From contig JAGCYV010000072.1 of assembly GCA_017960605.1 (NCBI GenBank), forward strand, positions 1 through 64,000: a DNA stretch of 64,000 nucleotides, read 5' to 3'. The notes under the pieces are model-generated. The model did no database searches, had not been told where the DNA came from, and worked only from the letters and a program-made list of their open reading frames with translations. This DNA is from Bacteroidales bacterium. GTDB taxonomy: Bacteria > Bacteroidota > Bacteroidia > Bacteroidales > P3. The position numbers and the translations under genes are program-made. Positions 50,301 to 55,134 of this stretch are shown here, in pieces; the first letter of the stretch is position 1, and the number at the start of each line of letters is the position of its first letter.

Positions 50301-50516
50301 GCCTTCCACCTCGCCTTCGTTACCACCACCATAGACGTTTCCGCCGATGGTAATCTGCGCCTTTACTTGAGAAACGGCAAGGCCGAGGAACAGGGATACT
50401 ACGATAGGAACTCTATAAATTCCAGAGGCCCTTGATGCCCTAGACACCCAAGAGGCCCTAGATATTATAGACGCTATTTCTTTTATGGTGGCAATTATCA
50501 TAACTTTCAATTGCAT
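38355..50516 (-). CDS. Giant secreted Gly-rich repeat protein 2 (4053 residues) with T9SS-like tail
   Basis: A signal peptide covers about 1-53 (core VPIVVSLFLGLAVS, end VKAQ), lengthened by seven tripeptide repeats at residues 15-35. From about 54 to 1900 the protein consists of VYGGG-type repeats like those of giant 1 (GGNVYGGGNEGEVEGSTTVT). Residues about 1900-2980 lack them but hold about ten copies of a 20-residue motif (G-x-x-I-x4-[YF]-x2-L-x4-[QR]-x2-[FY]). A GLUG-like region (about 3200-3300) and a long unique segment follow. The final about 65 residues (GRIIVES, VHIVTAGG, APGVYIVNKKKISIK) resemble type IX secretion C-terminal domains. The start codon is 4 nt past the stop of the last fimbrillin-like gene, so it is translated as part of that operon. 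A cell-surface adhesin at the end of a fimbrial operon is the likely role; unproven. Confidence 0.85.
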   Translation of the reverse strand: MQLKVMIIATIKEIASIISRASWVSRASRASGIYRVPIVVSLFLGLAVSQVKAQITIGGNVYGGGNEGEVEGSTTVTIRDGLINKVFGGGRIADVGGRAFVNLDGENADSITGRILIGSVYGGNDISGTVGTAVSLSDTGKDMVPDSLTDVLRGSETLASNPEKNDINNSWSAFVRSSKMKGVETFDHAIIVGSVYGGGNGDYTYDSADDFPTAGKTTHYIKDKLTGDTIATTVTNTGEAGFTEPELAKAYLEINGGCLSQVYGGGNMATVTNNTVISMDNTSKGLQELIPAQQPSESDSVYRARLMGILYQLSDFTGLSMFQGNFSSINYTSSRVFGGNNQATMTIHPHWNLKNGKIRDLYSGGNEGDMTNSYGLLLEIPARSNINVFNVYGGCRRANVHPLRNGSEVPSTDVQLPDSLGYHFPSGLSARVLVHGGDVTNVYGGNDISGRVWGGTAIGVYTSIRGDVYGGGNGSYAYTNNPDLKNDPNYKDFYFEVPTGKTTVEALNDHRPHVEQTSLRLWGESPEHRTIIGGSVFVGGNSATVIENPTLTKPIIELKIGSNVIADNVFLGNNGVQMIGQSAENVLQIYKSTVTDWNGNSKQYSTLDLTDAVTVAEYMEGCAMSLHPRIVFDNTENGDPDTYVPYSSYFGSFFCGGNVGSMTWPGTTTIDVDDPIIIFDKFVTGCNNAYMDPVSGYSNVYWGGLTGSSAEMQEHGMENPDGTIKDAVIMNLSGLKIQPKRWVTKRDANYDPVLSADGKPIYLATDGCELATINAVCTHGKQPYLEWNTYDKRTGKDVASPTELTAGATRNSTADDVNRRLKGGNIYGGCYAAGFVNGNVVFNINESIMDRDEVFSRVQEDDEGEEIYYNNTEYHITKVNSGVIIDEQGMDVLGKSLNIFGGGYGAGTEIWGSTTINLNKGYTFQVFGGAEKGIIGIPVTTYTNGVAEYPTTTDPDGTIDWTNNTYAFNGYLYHIDERCSTYINLNGAQAGVSRHSDHDTSEMAETEFIYGGAFVGPIMGSTNVYLGNGRIFNSFAGSCNADIMGHTETYVGLNAAGNAGFPFIRDHIYGGNDLGGKIYGSKDFLDRVREDVSGIKDNIYDKDHSTVASAYVEYQQGRVDYIFGGCYGTYDYTDSEFKDYFYTTGGEGTTTANLGKARPGYSKPYLGNAFVNFRPVVSSIPLDKALRVYGAGQGITGEKEIDVLQDRSYVLIDIPQTMTQFHDLEVFGAGSSCGLGMNAPAPVDEVANPGDEGSDAEKEAYQKYLNYQDYLANPDAYSAVIDLFRGDISEGNVYGGSFTEGVTRRTVVNVPPVSTIKANNIFGGAYGVTNERPCDVYEAIVNYNSDNALMSGSIYGGNNAYRRTFYGKVNISSPVWTNKTAGYTATVYGAGYGEDTWSQYTEVNLNNGASVYEVYGGGQKGKVLNLESVNAWKTELESIGQTLYTDISPDPNSDYTDRGLDSDVANYSQLEIDRAAEITNIEDSWRNIGTTYTKKKYNTNVSIKEGATVDGYCYGGGLGFNNILTSGDVYGTTYIDLLGGKVTKDLYGAGTTGAVMDGKKVASFIASANVYIKGGTVRNCYGGGWEGPVGYHDESTTATTDDILGETHVVIGVLDGPCTPNPALTYTNGIPTVQRNAYGGGEGGVIYGTANITLNNGYVGYVYNASGSDVAATDDFDEHYEEKIADETYDDGNGAGNNERLLRAGNVFGSGYADHSNADFTNVYLYGGVVRNSAYGGGEIGTVGRGSNSNGSVTVHKPGESHVFMYKGHVMQDVFGGGRGFDNLNRFSNIGTGGYVFGLTDVNIFGGEVGTADGVKDGYGNVFGGGNLGFVYSGYGKKGESSIANWKTTSTEGYYYKYDSANNRLAEENGENVLTEDCRVIVAPACQVLCGDTITLNGHEYTAGQYVPAEDMNFLLNKNAGGDDWAKLDASDNHSGVTIRNAVFAGGNVSSGSDQVYANTVTVYGNATATLYDIFNRDLITIGTEHVGGLYGDGNLTFVDGYRELNVSNYGTDFYGLSDNISLDDYYHKLTDRERAYFTLEYKCKEAYRSDVLNKSFDVGNRIKEEDYKLITDSIEQNKWELLGFCTIYAGRLLNTLQRADFVGVFGSRMVLQGAMDRVPSVVDYTNYTINRVGELSLNKCDSQAGDTDANASHGSYFGIYNIVNYLGALTSDVDFTEVRTIDNTDAQYNPDSPNQTYEEWKVAHITERKRNNGTSHNKVALASGVYLELTTEESTADNKVWGLVTGVCQLDLISVVPGIGGGYVYAKNEHGTRQSSGNDHTILSPYNMAGYGHAKAVTNKIYTYNSTLNPYETSGNFIHNQKHIIDDCYPTSGSYSGTDAAPAHYWYIRGEIYVYDQYISAYTGSASAYSESINLPLTITPGSNGVLQLSDVKENFYAYYDKTTSGSETKIGEDGILLGTTTYHLNDPITYWDYYLLSAEDRKHFVKETYTIVEKCKIGGVVYNVGDAMLLSDVPSSTSEALVWVGGDTNGEWKQVEGKDVNYLVRLTNNLAHNTGYALTYDMTNPKVWDRYFTPPTGASIADNVAGKVTTSKYNDNPSSYSTYIGAPTYTPTTSGVYGQRDYEVGDIIPSDIQAKYEAIETNGHSYPGGQATVARAYVATDEVTYTIDTGTEAVEHHVYKGYAIPKSEYDLLASTTQAKFAEANVCTSTIELGNNEFIYYGDLLTDAEMATAKTAYITFLESQGIDPGDAATKADADFATTVLNAYYCTRAGKYGGDWYEAAKNYRAVEAWSSMSEADRAHFTFNYDAFDTLIDPDFAGLTGRYDGYDSNNDQLQELYSALTPVDYKATYNDTTNDLTYTDENGATKTVAAGATIEREVFEDIPNEKRFYQAISIPSESVGTSQYIVKVPFTRGETPYTVGTVLSESIFNSLDDDQQQYVMQQTFTAPGTYYFCRKPYTINANGEGHAFTDINNVGHASGSEVTVGTIITEAEYGSLPNKQANFTIHGEVPIGTSTLYVSRESDINDLSKDKVITVIYDYTYEESDLSGNNIEEITEKHVINIHLQFKSGVPSISELEKPAIVLPNSTVGLKQPNVTPGAFEIIGGGWEMFTNQTDAEHHTNGIPYFNNLTPMYWYQNDYYVAYYARSYLGKTYSNFVQFTVANYHDLDAVMNHERHLFVDHKDVDRPCKIYIDNRECTDNTKSELDLLKDFFDLTLQNTMDEDGNPTTISDPTSAVNGHKTVDEYIKGGANLEFFLKSDVAPKAYTTWTPIGDGTQCFQGTLHGNGYTISGLSNSLFGSLCGDVYNLGVTGSFTSAGIVDEGSGYVENCWISTTGTPAPGVRAVMNTPTRGSGTQIVNCYYPADNNYDETSHAQGDAIKKPRQSFYNGEVAYNLNGFYLNKRYNDHLATMPDGYSADGNPSHPYYRYFDADDLDENNKPKLKVSGYEAETAYTLGYVEEYYEDGDFIYSGGHIPETDNERYSTTYGKHYPIWPDDYIFFGQMLTYGHVASRPHQNMPAHINKSGDRLTTTATSVNRVYRAPAYFRNSNMGVAYYNPYAVFAAKSADNTHTAYPNMTAIDFTGGNGDLAGTTTTPAPVNGNPYKKGLCAPVSTSEAVFYPPLLDNDGLTYFRNVDLTRNLLAYTPASTGNDHDANTKTYSAVMAALADPTYAEGSETGTGYVAGKSDYRTVAAQDATIIYGHAVVQDGTDYTATSDHFLVDRHDFNAPIAYTFASGKRMWHQRTPDNYVDRVKGWEAISLPFEVELVTTNQKGEISHFYQDNTIGHEYWLREFSGGGTTEGSVYKGIFNYPAKGIEDKSYTNTFLWDYYYQEGNVVRPDAHNDKYDWNYYSTTKTLEDYPLAAAAKPYIIGFPGTTYYEFDLSGRFNALNTLNDVSQLRKQVITFASEPGITINVSDTEISNGKVTADGYIFHPSYLNESFAAGTDTYTLNANYDSDNDATADCSSFVKVPATGDATTVQAFRPYFTKASSGVKGNNKEGVKYISFNRLNSQFGNDEEQPEIDDRLEGELIVKGKRGRIIVESRMTGDTSVHIVTAGGALVRTFEIAPDETVETHVAPGVYIVNKKKISIK
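50412..50474. repeat. 63-bp run of seven 9-bp units in the signal peptide of giant gene 2
   Basis: On the minus strand seven 9-bp units fit NNNTCTAGR and encode seven tripeptides (ISR, VSR, ASR, IYR among them) at residues 15-35. The run lies before the hydrophobic core of the signal peptide. An equivalent run of the same length is in the next upstream gene (51739-51801). Confidence 0.85.
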
Positions 50517-50520
50517 TTTA

Positions 50521-51831
50521 TCAATTGCTAATTGTAATCGTGGGATTGTTGAGGTCTGGCTCGGACATCACGTAGAGATATGTGGGCTTGATGAGCAGGT
50601 TGATGGTGAAGAGTTCACCAGCCCGCAGGGTCGGGAAATGTTCCACGATGTTGGGGTTAATCTGGTTCACAGCCACACAGCCTTGGCGGATGAGGTTCCC
50701 TTCGGGTTTCGAGATGGTGTTCGTGTCATAGACATCGTATGTGGTCTTGAGGACAAAGCTATTGGTGGAAGCAGGTACCAGACAGCCTAGGAAGTCGTAG
50801 TAGTCATTCACAGGTACCTCAACTCCGAGGTCGTCCGGCTCGTTCGTCTTTTCGTAGAGCGTTATGGTCTTGTCTTCCGCTGGAGTTGTGGTCGGGAGGT
50901 ATTCAATATTCGTCAGCGGGTCTGTACCTTCGCTGTTGGCTGTGAGCGTAATCCTTAGATTTACCGTAGGTCTGATGTTGACGGCGGTGAGTTCCACCTT
51001 TGTAATCCTGATATTCCGCAGGGCGCGGTAGATGGGATCCACCTTGGTGGCGAAATGCAAGCCAGCATAGATGTGCTTCAGCAGGACGAAGAGGCGGTTG
51101 TCACCATCATCCCTACCTTGATAGCTGAAGTAGCCAAGGGGAACGTCCTTGGTCTTAGTGCCATTCATCTTCTCATCCTCTGAGGCCCAGCGCAGACCGA
51201 CGATGACCGAAACGTCGGCTGTCGTCAGTGCTTCGTAGTTGTTGAGGGTGATAACGGCTCCGTTGGCGAAATCATCGCCTCCCGTGCCGTTCAGGGATGC
51301 GATGGTGGCATTTTCTGTACCGCTCCGGGGCATGAAACCATAGATCCAGTATTGTTTATCCTTCTCCACGACGATGGAGGACTTCCAGATGCTAACAGGC
51401 GGAATACCATCCAAGCCTTGGTAAATGAAATCTCCAGCGGGATTGGCTGCTTCGGGAGTCATAAAGACACCGATGGTGCTGTCATCCATAGAAGCATGAG
51501 GATGGAGCTGTTCGTATGATTTGTAGCCATTGGGAAGATGATCGGTGTAGCCTGTGCCGAAATTGAAGTCGGGGTCGGGATCGGCACGGGTAATCCAGGG
51601 TGCGACATCAAGGAAGGAAGTGGAGTAAGACAACAGCTCCACTGTTGTCCGCGGACGGTTGTCAACAGGCATATCCTCGGAATCGCTCTGGCAGGAAGTC
51701 AGGAACAGGGCACCCAAGAGGAAGAGGCTGCCGATAATTCTAGATATTCTTGAGCATCTATATATTCTAGGACATCTAGAAAATCTAGAAAATCCCGAGC
51801 AACGAGAAATTATAGTAACTTTCTTACTCAT
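50521..51831 (-). CDS. Mfa/fimbrillin-like lipoprotein 7
   Basis: 436 residues with a lipoprotein signal peptide (core IIGSLFLLGALF, lipobox LTSC, Cys about residue 46), so outer-membrane anchoring is expected. The n-region of the signal peptide is lengthened by seven tripeptides of the CPR/FSR/IYR type (residues 11-31). After the Cys come acidic residues, then the WITRAD motif (TRA/TRV is found in all seven paralogs here), and two beta-rich domains typical of Mfa-like proteins. It lacks the Y-x-V-x-V-I-K-type C-terminal strand of the longer paralogs and ends NPTITISN, so it may be a minor or tip subunit. It starts 6 nt after lipoprotein 6 and ends 4 nt before giant gene 2. Confidence 0.75.
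   Translation of the reverse strand: MSKKVTIISRCSGFSRFSRCPRIYRCSRISRIIGSLFLLGALFLTSCQSDSEDMPVDNRPRTTVELLSYSTSFLDVAPWITRADPDPDFNFGTGYTDHLPNGYKSYEQLHPHASMDDSTIGVFMTPEAANPAGDFIYQGLDGIPPVSIWKSSIVVEKDKQYWIYGFMPRSGTENATIASLNGTGGDDFANGAVITLNNYEALTTADVSVIVGLRWASEDEKMNGTKTKDVPLGYFSYQGRDDGDNRLFVLLKHIYAGLHFATKVDPIYRALRNIRITKVELTAVNIRPTVNLRITLTANSEGTDPLTNIEYLPTTTPAEDKTITLYEKTNEPDDLGVEVPVNDYYDFLGCLVPASTNSFVLKTTYDVYDTNTISKPEGNLIRQGCVAVNQINPNIVEHFPTLRAGELFTINLLIKPTYLYVMSEPDLNNPTITISN
51739..51801. repeat. 63-bp run of seven 9-bp units in the signal peptide of lipoprotein 7
   Basis: Seven 9-bp units on the plus strand (TCTAGATAT, TCTTGAGCA, TCTATATAT, TCTAGGACA, two identical TCTAGAAAA, TCCCGAGCA). On the minus strand they encode one tripeptide each, mostly ending in Arg, at residues 11-31. 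Changes in unit number would keep the frame. Confidence 0.9.
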
Positions 51832-51837
51832 AGTTTC

Positions 51838-53097
51838 TTACCAGTTAAAGACGGAGTGATCGCTGAATCGTTTATTACCCCAGTCGTTGATGGCCACCTG
51901 GACGACGTCGATGGTGATGCCACCCGTTTCAGTGATCTTGAACTTATAGGTGTATTCAAAGCCGGCTTTCCACTGCATATACTCTGCAGGGATGACAACC
52001 GTCTTAATCTCATCAGATACAACAGATACCCGTGCGGTGAAGCTGCTCTGAGTAGTGTTGGGAAGGACGGTGTACCACATTTCAGGGGTGTTAGGCCAAC
52101 TTGTGGGCTGGCTATTGACGGGATAGCCTTGTGGTGTACTAACGGGTACCTCGTAGAAGTCTATATCAAATTGCTTGATGCCCGTGGCGTTCGTTGTCGC
52201 CCAGGTCTCGGTGGTAGCTGTTCCTTTGAGGGGATAGGTGACGGAGACTGTGCCGGCAGTGTTGATAAGCACGTCGTTGGCATCGCCATTATCAAAATTC
52301 TCCGAAGGCCCGAAGCCGATATGTCCGAGCTTCTCGCGCCCGAAGTTGAGGCCTTCGACGAAGGTGAACAAGAATCGTACGCGGGCAAAGGGCTTCAGGA
52401 ACTGCAGCACCACAGGTTGTCCGAACTGACGGTCGGGATAAGTGGCGGCGTTGCCATCGCTGAACCAAAGGTGTGAGAAGTAGGGGGCAGCGGCGATAGT
52501 AGCGTTCGATGAGGCATCGACGGCTGCGGAGAAGGTGACAGCTTCTGCCGAACTGGAGGTGGAATTCCCGGTGGGGAAACCACCGGGCACAGTTACCACA
52601 GCGGGGGAGGTGGCGGGATCGGCAGTGGCGTTGCCGAGGGCATAGCCGAAGAAACGATAGGCATTGGCAGCGAAGTCCCAGTATTTGATGGTCTGTTCTG
52701 CCTGTTGCTCTGGCGTGGAGCCTTGACCCACATATTCCCAGTCGTTGGTGTTAGAGGTGGTGGTGTAGGCGGTGTTGGCACTCCATTTGACGGTGAAGTT
52801 AGGCATCACGGCCTGATAGCTGGTGTAGCTGCCACCAGAGTAGGCGTCGTTCTTATAGCCCCAGACCTGGAAGGTCTTGTCGCCCGTCAGCACCTCCTCC
52901 AGTCCGGCACGCGTCACCGCCTGCTCCTCCTGCATACCGCCGGCGAAGCTGATGGGCATCAGGTCCTTCACCTCCGGCCCGCTCGGCTCGCTCGGCTCCA
53001 AGTGGTCGCTGCCGGAACAGGCGGCAAAGACGAGCACTGCTGCCAGAAGCATGGGGAAACATGCCGTTGATGCTATATGTCTGAACTTAACCTTCAT
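51838..53097 (-). CDS. Mfa/fimbrillin-like lipoprotein 6
   Basis: 419 residues from ATG 53097, chosen because it opens the lipoprotein signal (MLLAAVLVFAACSG, lipobox FAAC); the longer frame adds only polar residues. After the Cys: acidic linker, PISFAGG, then VTRAG, the family TRA motif. Conserved blocks shared with the other paralogs: WEYVGQG, IKYWDFAANAYRFFGYA, KPFARVRFLF, and the end FEYTYKFKITETGGITIDVVQVAINDW, typical of Mfa-like proteins. Residues near 178-187 (PGGFPTGNS) are encoded by a REP palindrome (52564-52592). It is separated from the preceding paralog by a 246-bp spacer with structured repeats and is 6 nt ahead of lipoprotein 7. Confidence 0.8.
   Translation of the reverse strand: MKVKFRHIASTACFPMLLAAVLVFAACSGSDHLEPSEPSGPEVKDLMPISFAGGMQEEQAVTRAGLEEVLTGDKTFQVWGYKNDAYSGGSYTSYQAVMPNFTVKWSANTAYTTTSNTNDWEYVGQGSTPEQQAEQTIKYWDFAANAYRFFGYALGNATADPATSPAVVTVPGGFPTGNSTSSSAEAVTFSAAVDASSNATIAAAPYFSHLWFSDGNAATYPDRQFGQPVVLQFLKPFARVRFLFTFVEGLNFGREKLGHIGFGPSENFDNGDANDVLINTAGTVSVTYPLKGTATTETWATTNATGIKQFDIDFYEVPVSTPQGYPVNSQPTSWPNTPEMWYTVLPNTTQSSFTARVSVVSDEIKTVVIPAEYMQWKAGFEYTYKFKITETGGITIDVVQVAINDWGNKRFSDHSVFNW
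52564..52592 (+). repeat. REP palindrome E, inside the lipoprotein 6 gene
   Basis: CCCGGTGG (52567-52574) and CCACCGGG (52580-52587), followed by CACAG; same family as the REPs around the transposase about 14 kb away. It adds about ten residues in frame. Confidence 0.7.
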
Positions 53098-53168
53098 TGT
53101 CTTTATTTTCTTTGCGCTTTCGAGGCCCGGCCTCTTCGCGCGCGGGTACATTATTTATTTTTTGGTGG

Positions 53169-53325
53169 TACCAAGTGGGGAGTCGAACCCCACTTGGTTG
53201 TGTTGCCCTCCGAGTGAGTTGCGCTCGAGCTATGCTCGCTTGCCACTGCAAGAACCTCGGCGAGCTTTTGTAATTTGCGGGAGTCGCGCTCGAGCTATGC
53301 TCGCTTGCTACTGCAAGAACCCCGC
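53169..53325. repeat. Three-part structured spacer between lipoproteins 5 and 6
   Basis: A simple hairpin comes first: ACCAAGTGGGG (53170-53180) and CCCCACTTGGT (53188-53198), loop AGTCGAA. Then two copies of a 41-bp sequence (53216-53256 and 53281-53321, one or two differences). Each is closed by its own outer stem (CCGAG 53210-53214 with CTCGG 53256-53260; GCGGG 53277-53281 with CCCGC 53321-53325) and contains inner stems (GCTC with GAGC; TTGC with GCAA). Read on the minus strand, each large copy looks like the simple hairpin with 31 bp inserted between TTC and GACT (or AACT) of its loop. No T-run follows on either strand. Confidence 0.75.
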
Positions 53326-53343
53326 TTGACTAGATAGAGAGGG

Positions 53344-55041
53344 TTAGGAAGCTATCTTGATAACCTTATAGTGCAAATTATCACTGCTATCTTTGTATTC
53401 AAATACATAGATGGTTCCTGCAGTCGGGGTGAACTTCGCACCATTGATTGTCAATGTTTCTCCTGTGGGAGAGTCTTCTTTTGCAATTGATGTAAAGGCT
53501 GTAAGTGTACCGGAGGCGGTAGGAGTAACTGTTAGCTTATTGCTGCTAGCATCGGTGAGTACCTTACTTCCACCTGTGCCATCTTCGCCATTTGCCAACG
53601 CATTGGCCACAGAGGCTTCAGTAATACCCTCAACGAAACCAGGATCTACTGTTGCCGTGTAGAGCTTAGCATCTGTACCAACGGTAAGAGCTACTCCATC
53701 GTTAACAACTACATAGACGGGCTTGCTTGCCACGTATTCGTTGGAAGACGTAACCTGTGTGCCATTCTGATATGTGGTGATAGAAGGAACGTCAACTGTC
53801 GTAATGAAATCAATGCTACCTGTCTCTGTTTCAATCTGAACGGCATCGAAGGTGATAGGCGTGAGGTCGTCGTCAGTAAGCTTGAAGATGTAGGTGTACT
53901 TGAAGTTGGGTTTCCACTGGAGGTATTCACCAGGAACAACGGCAGTACCAGTGATATCCATGGTCTCACCTGAATTTTGATTATACAAGGTATATTTGAC
54001 CTTCAAAGTCAGATCTGTCGTGACACCTTCGCGAGGGAAGACACTGGTATAAGCTCCGCTGGTATTGTCCCAAGTGGGTTCAGCCGATGTGACTGCCATT
54101 ATAGTGGACGTGGAGAGCGTATTGAAATTCTGTCCAAGAGTAATGGTTGTTGCACGAGCCCCACTGGTGGCTACAACAGGACGATTCTCTAATGTAGAAT
54201 TGACAGAACCATCGTTGTAGGTAATTGTAAGTGTATTAGCACCAGGCTTCAGATTATCAACGGTAGCTCCGAAGATGGATTCAGCAGAAGAACCTGTGGT
54301 AAATTCAGTAGAACCATCTGTCTGATAGAACTTGATAGCCGTGACATCATAGCCCGGAATTGTCTCGTAAATACCAACACGAATGTGAGCAAGGACATTA
54401 CGGAAGTTCAGAGTTACAGGATTTGTACCAGGAGCCATCTCAATTCGATCTGAGAAATAGAGATGTTCGAAGTCTGCATCCGCAGTAGTAACAATCTGAT
54501 AACCTTTGAGGTACTTGGTACTTACAGCAGTGTTCGTCTTGGTGATTTGAACCTTGCCAGTTTTAATGTCATTCTTTAGGGCTGATACAGCGGTGAAAAC
54601 ATAATTCGTTGCATTCATATCCCAGTACTTAATTGACTGAGCAACGCCCAGACTAGGACTGATGTTTGTTTGGTAGTCATCGGTAGATGAAGTGTTGCTG
54701 TGGGTGTAGCCTACATATTCCCATCCGTTGGTGTTGGACGTGGTCGAATGTGGCAGATTGACCCAATTCACCTGATAATTCGGGAATACCGAATTGGTAC
54801 TGGGTACTGCAACAGCAGCACCACCAGACTCATTTTTCTCACCCCAGACGATGAATTGATTGTCTAAGGCTGTGGCAGCAGTAGCGCCTCCAGCACGGGT
54901 GGCATTGGGCACATCGAAGCCGAAGCTGATGGCTTTTTCGCCCTGAGCCAAACGAGCGTCTTCTTCACTTCCCGTGAAGCTGTCGTTGGCGCAGCTTGCA
55001 AATGCTAAGATAGCAGATGCGAGTAAAACATACTTTTTCAT
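53344..55041 (-). CDS. Mfa/fimbrillin-like lipoprotein 5
   Basis: 565 residues. Lipoprotein signal MKKYVLLASAILAFASCAND (lipobox FASC). Next come ISFGFDVPNATRAGGATAAT (TRA motif) and the paralog blocks WEYVGYTHS, AQSIKYWDMNATNYVF, LAHIRVGIYETIPGYDVTAI and YLQWKPNFKYTYIFKLTDDD, then PITFDAVQIET. The C-terminal domain (about 415-565) starts SITTYQNGTQV and ends LHYKVIKIAS, the conserved strand shared with lipoproteins 1, 3 and 4. In FimA/Mfa1-type pili the C-terminal strand is involved in subunit joining, so this could be a shaft subunit; that is inference. A 16-bp palindrome lies just before the start codon. Confidence 0.8.
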   Translation of the reverse strand: MKKYVLLASAILAFASCANDSFTGSEEDARLAQGEKAISFGFDVPNATRAGGATAATALDNQFIVWGEKNESGGAAVAVPSTNSVFPNYQVNWVNLPHSTTSNTNGWEYVGYTHSNTSSTDDYQTNISPSLGVAQSIKYWDMNATNYVFTAVSALKNDIKTGKVQITKTNTAVSTKYLKGYQIVTTADADFEHLYFSDRIEMAPGTNPVTLNFRNVLAHIRVGIYETIPGYDVTAIKFYQTDGSTEFTTGSSAESIFGATVDNLKPGANTLTITYNDGSVNSTLENRPVVATSGARATTITLGQNFNTLSTSTIMAVTSAEPTWDNTSGAYTSVFPREGVTTDLTLKVKYTLYNQNSGETMDITGTAVVPGEYLQWKPNFKYTYIFKLTDDDLTPITFDAVQIETETGSIDFITTVDVPSITTYQNGTQVTSSNEYVASKPVYVVVNDGVALTVGTDAKLYTATVDPGFVEGITEASVANALANGEDGTGGSKVLTDASSNKLTVTPTASGTLTAFTSIAKEDSPTGETLTINGAKFTPTAGTIYVFEYKDSSDNLHYKVIKIAS

Positions 55042-55051
55042 AATCTCTAAA

Positions 55052-55067
55052 ATTTAACCGGTTAAAT
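55052..55067. promoter_or_regulatory. 16-bp perfect palindrome ahead of lipoprotein 5
   Basis: ATTTAACCGGTTAAAT ends 10 bp before the ATG at 55041. It could be an operator or an mRNA hairpin covering the ribosome binding area. No other copy was seen in the window. Confidence 0.45.
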
Positions 55068-55091
55068 AATTTTTGTTATTCTTGATTGAAA

Positions 55092-55126
55092 ACCAAGTGG
55101 GAAGGTGTTGAGGCTCCCCACTTGGT
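55092..55126. repeat. Hairpin between lipoproteins 4 and 5
   Basis: ACCAAGTGGG (55092-55101) pairs with CCCACTTGGT (55117-55126) around a 15-nt loop. The arms are the same as those of the hairpin at 53170-53198, but the loop differs. It may mark the end of the lipoprotein 4 message; a short T-rich stretch (GGTTTTCAATC) follows on the minus strand. Confidence 0.6.
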
Positions 55127-55134
55127 GAGGGAAT

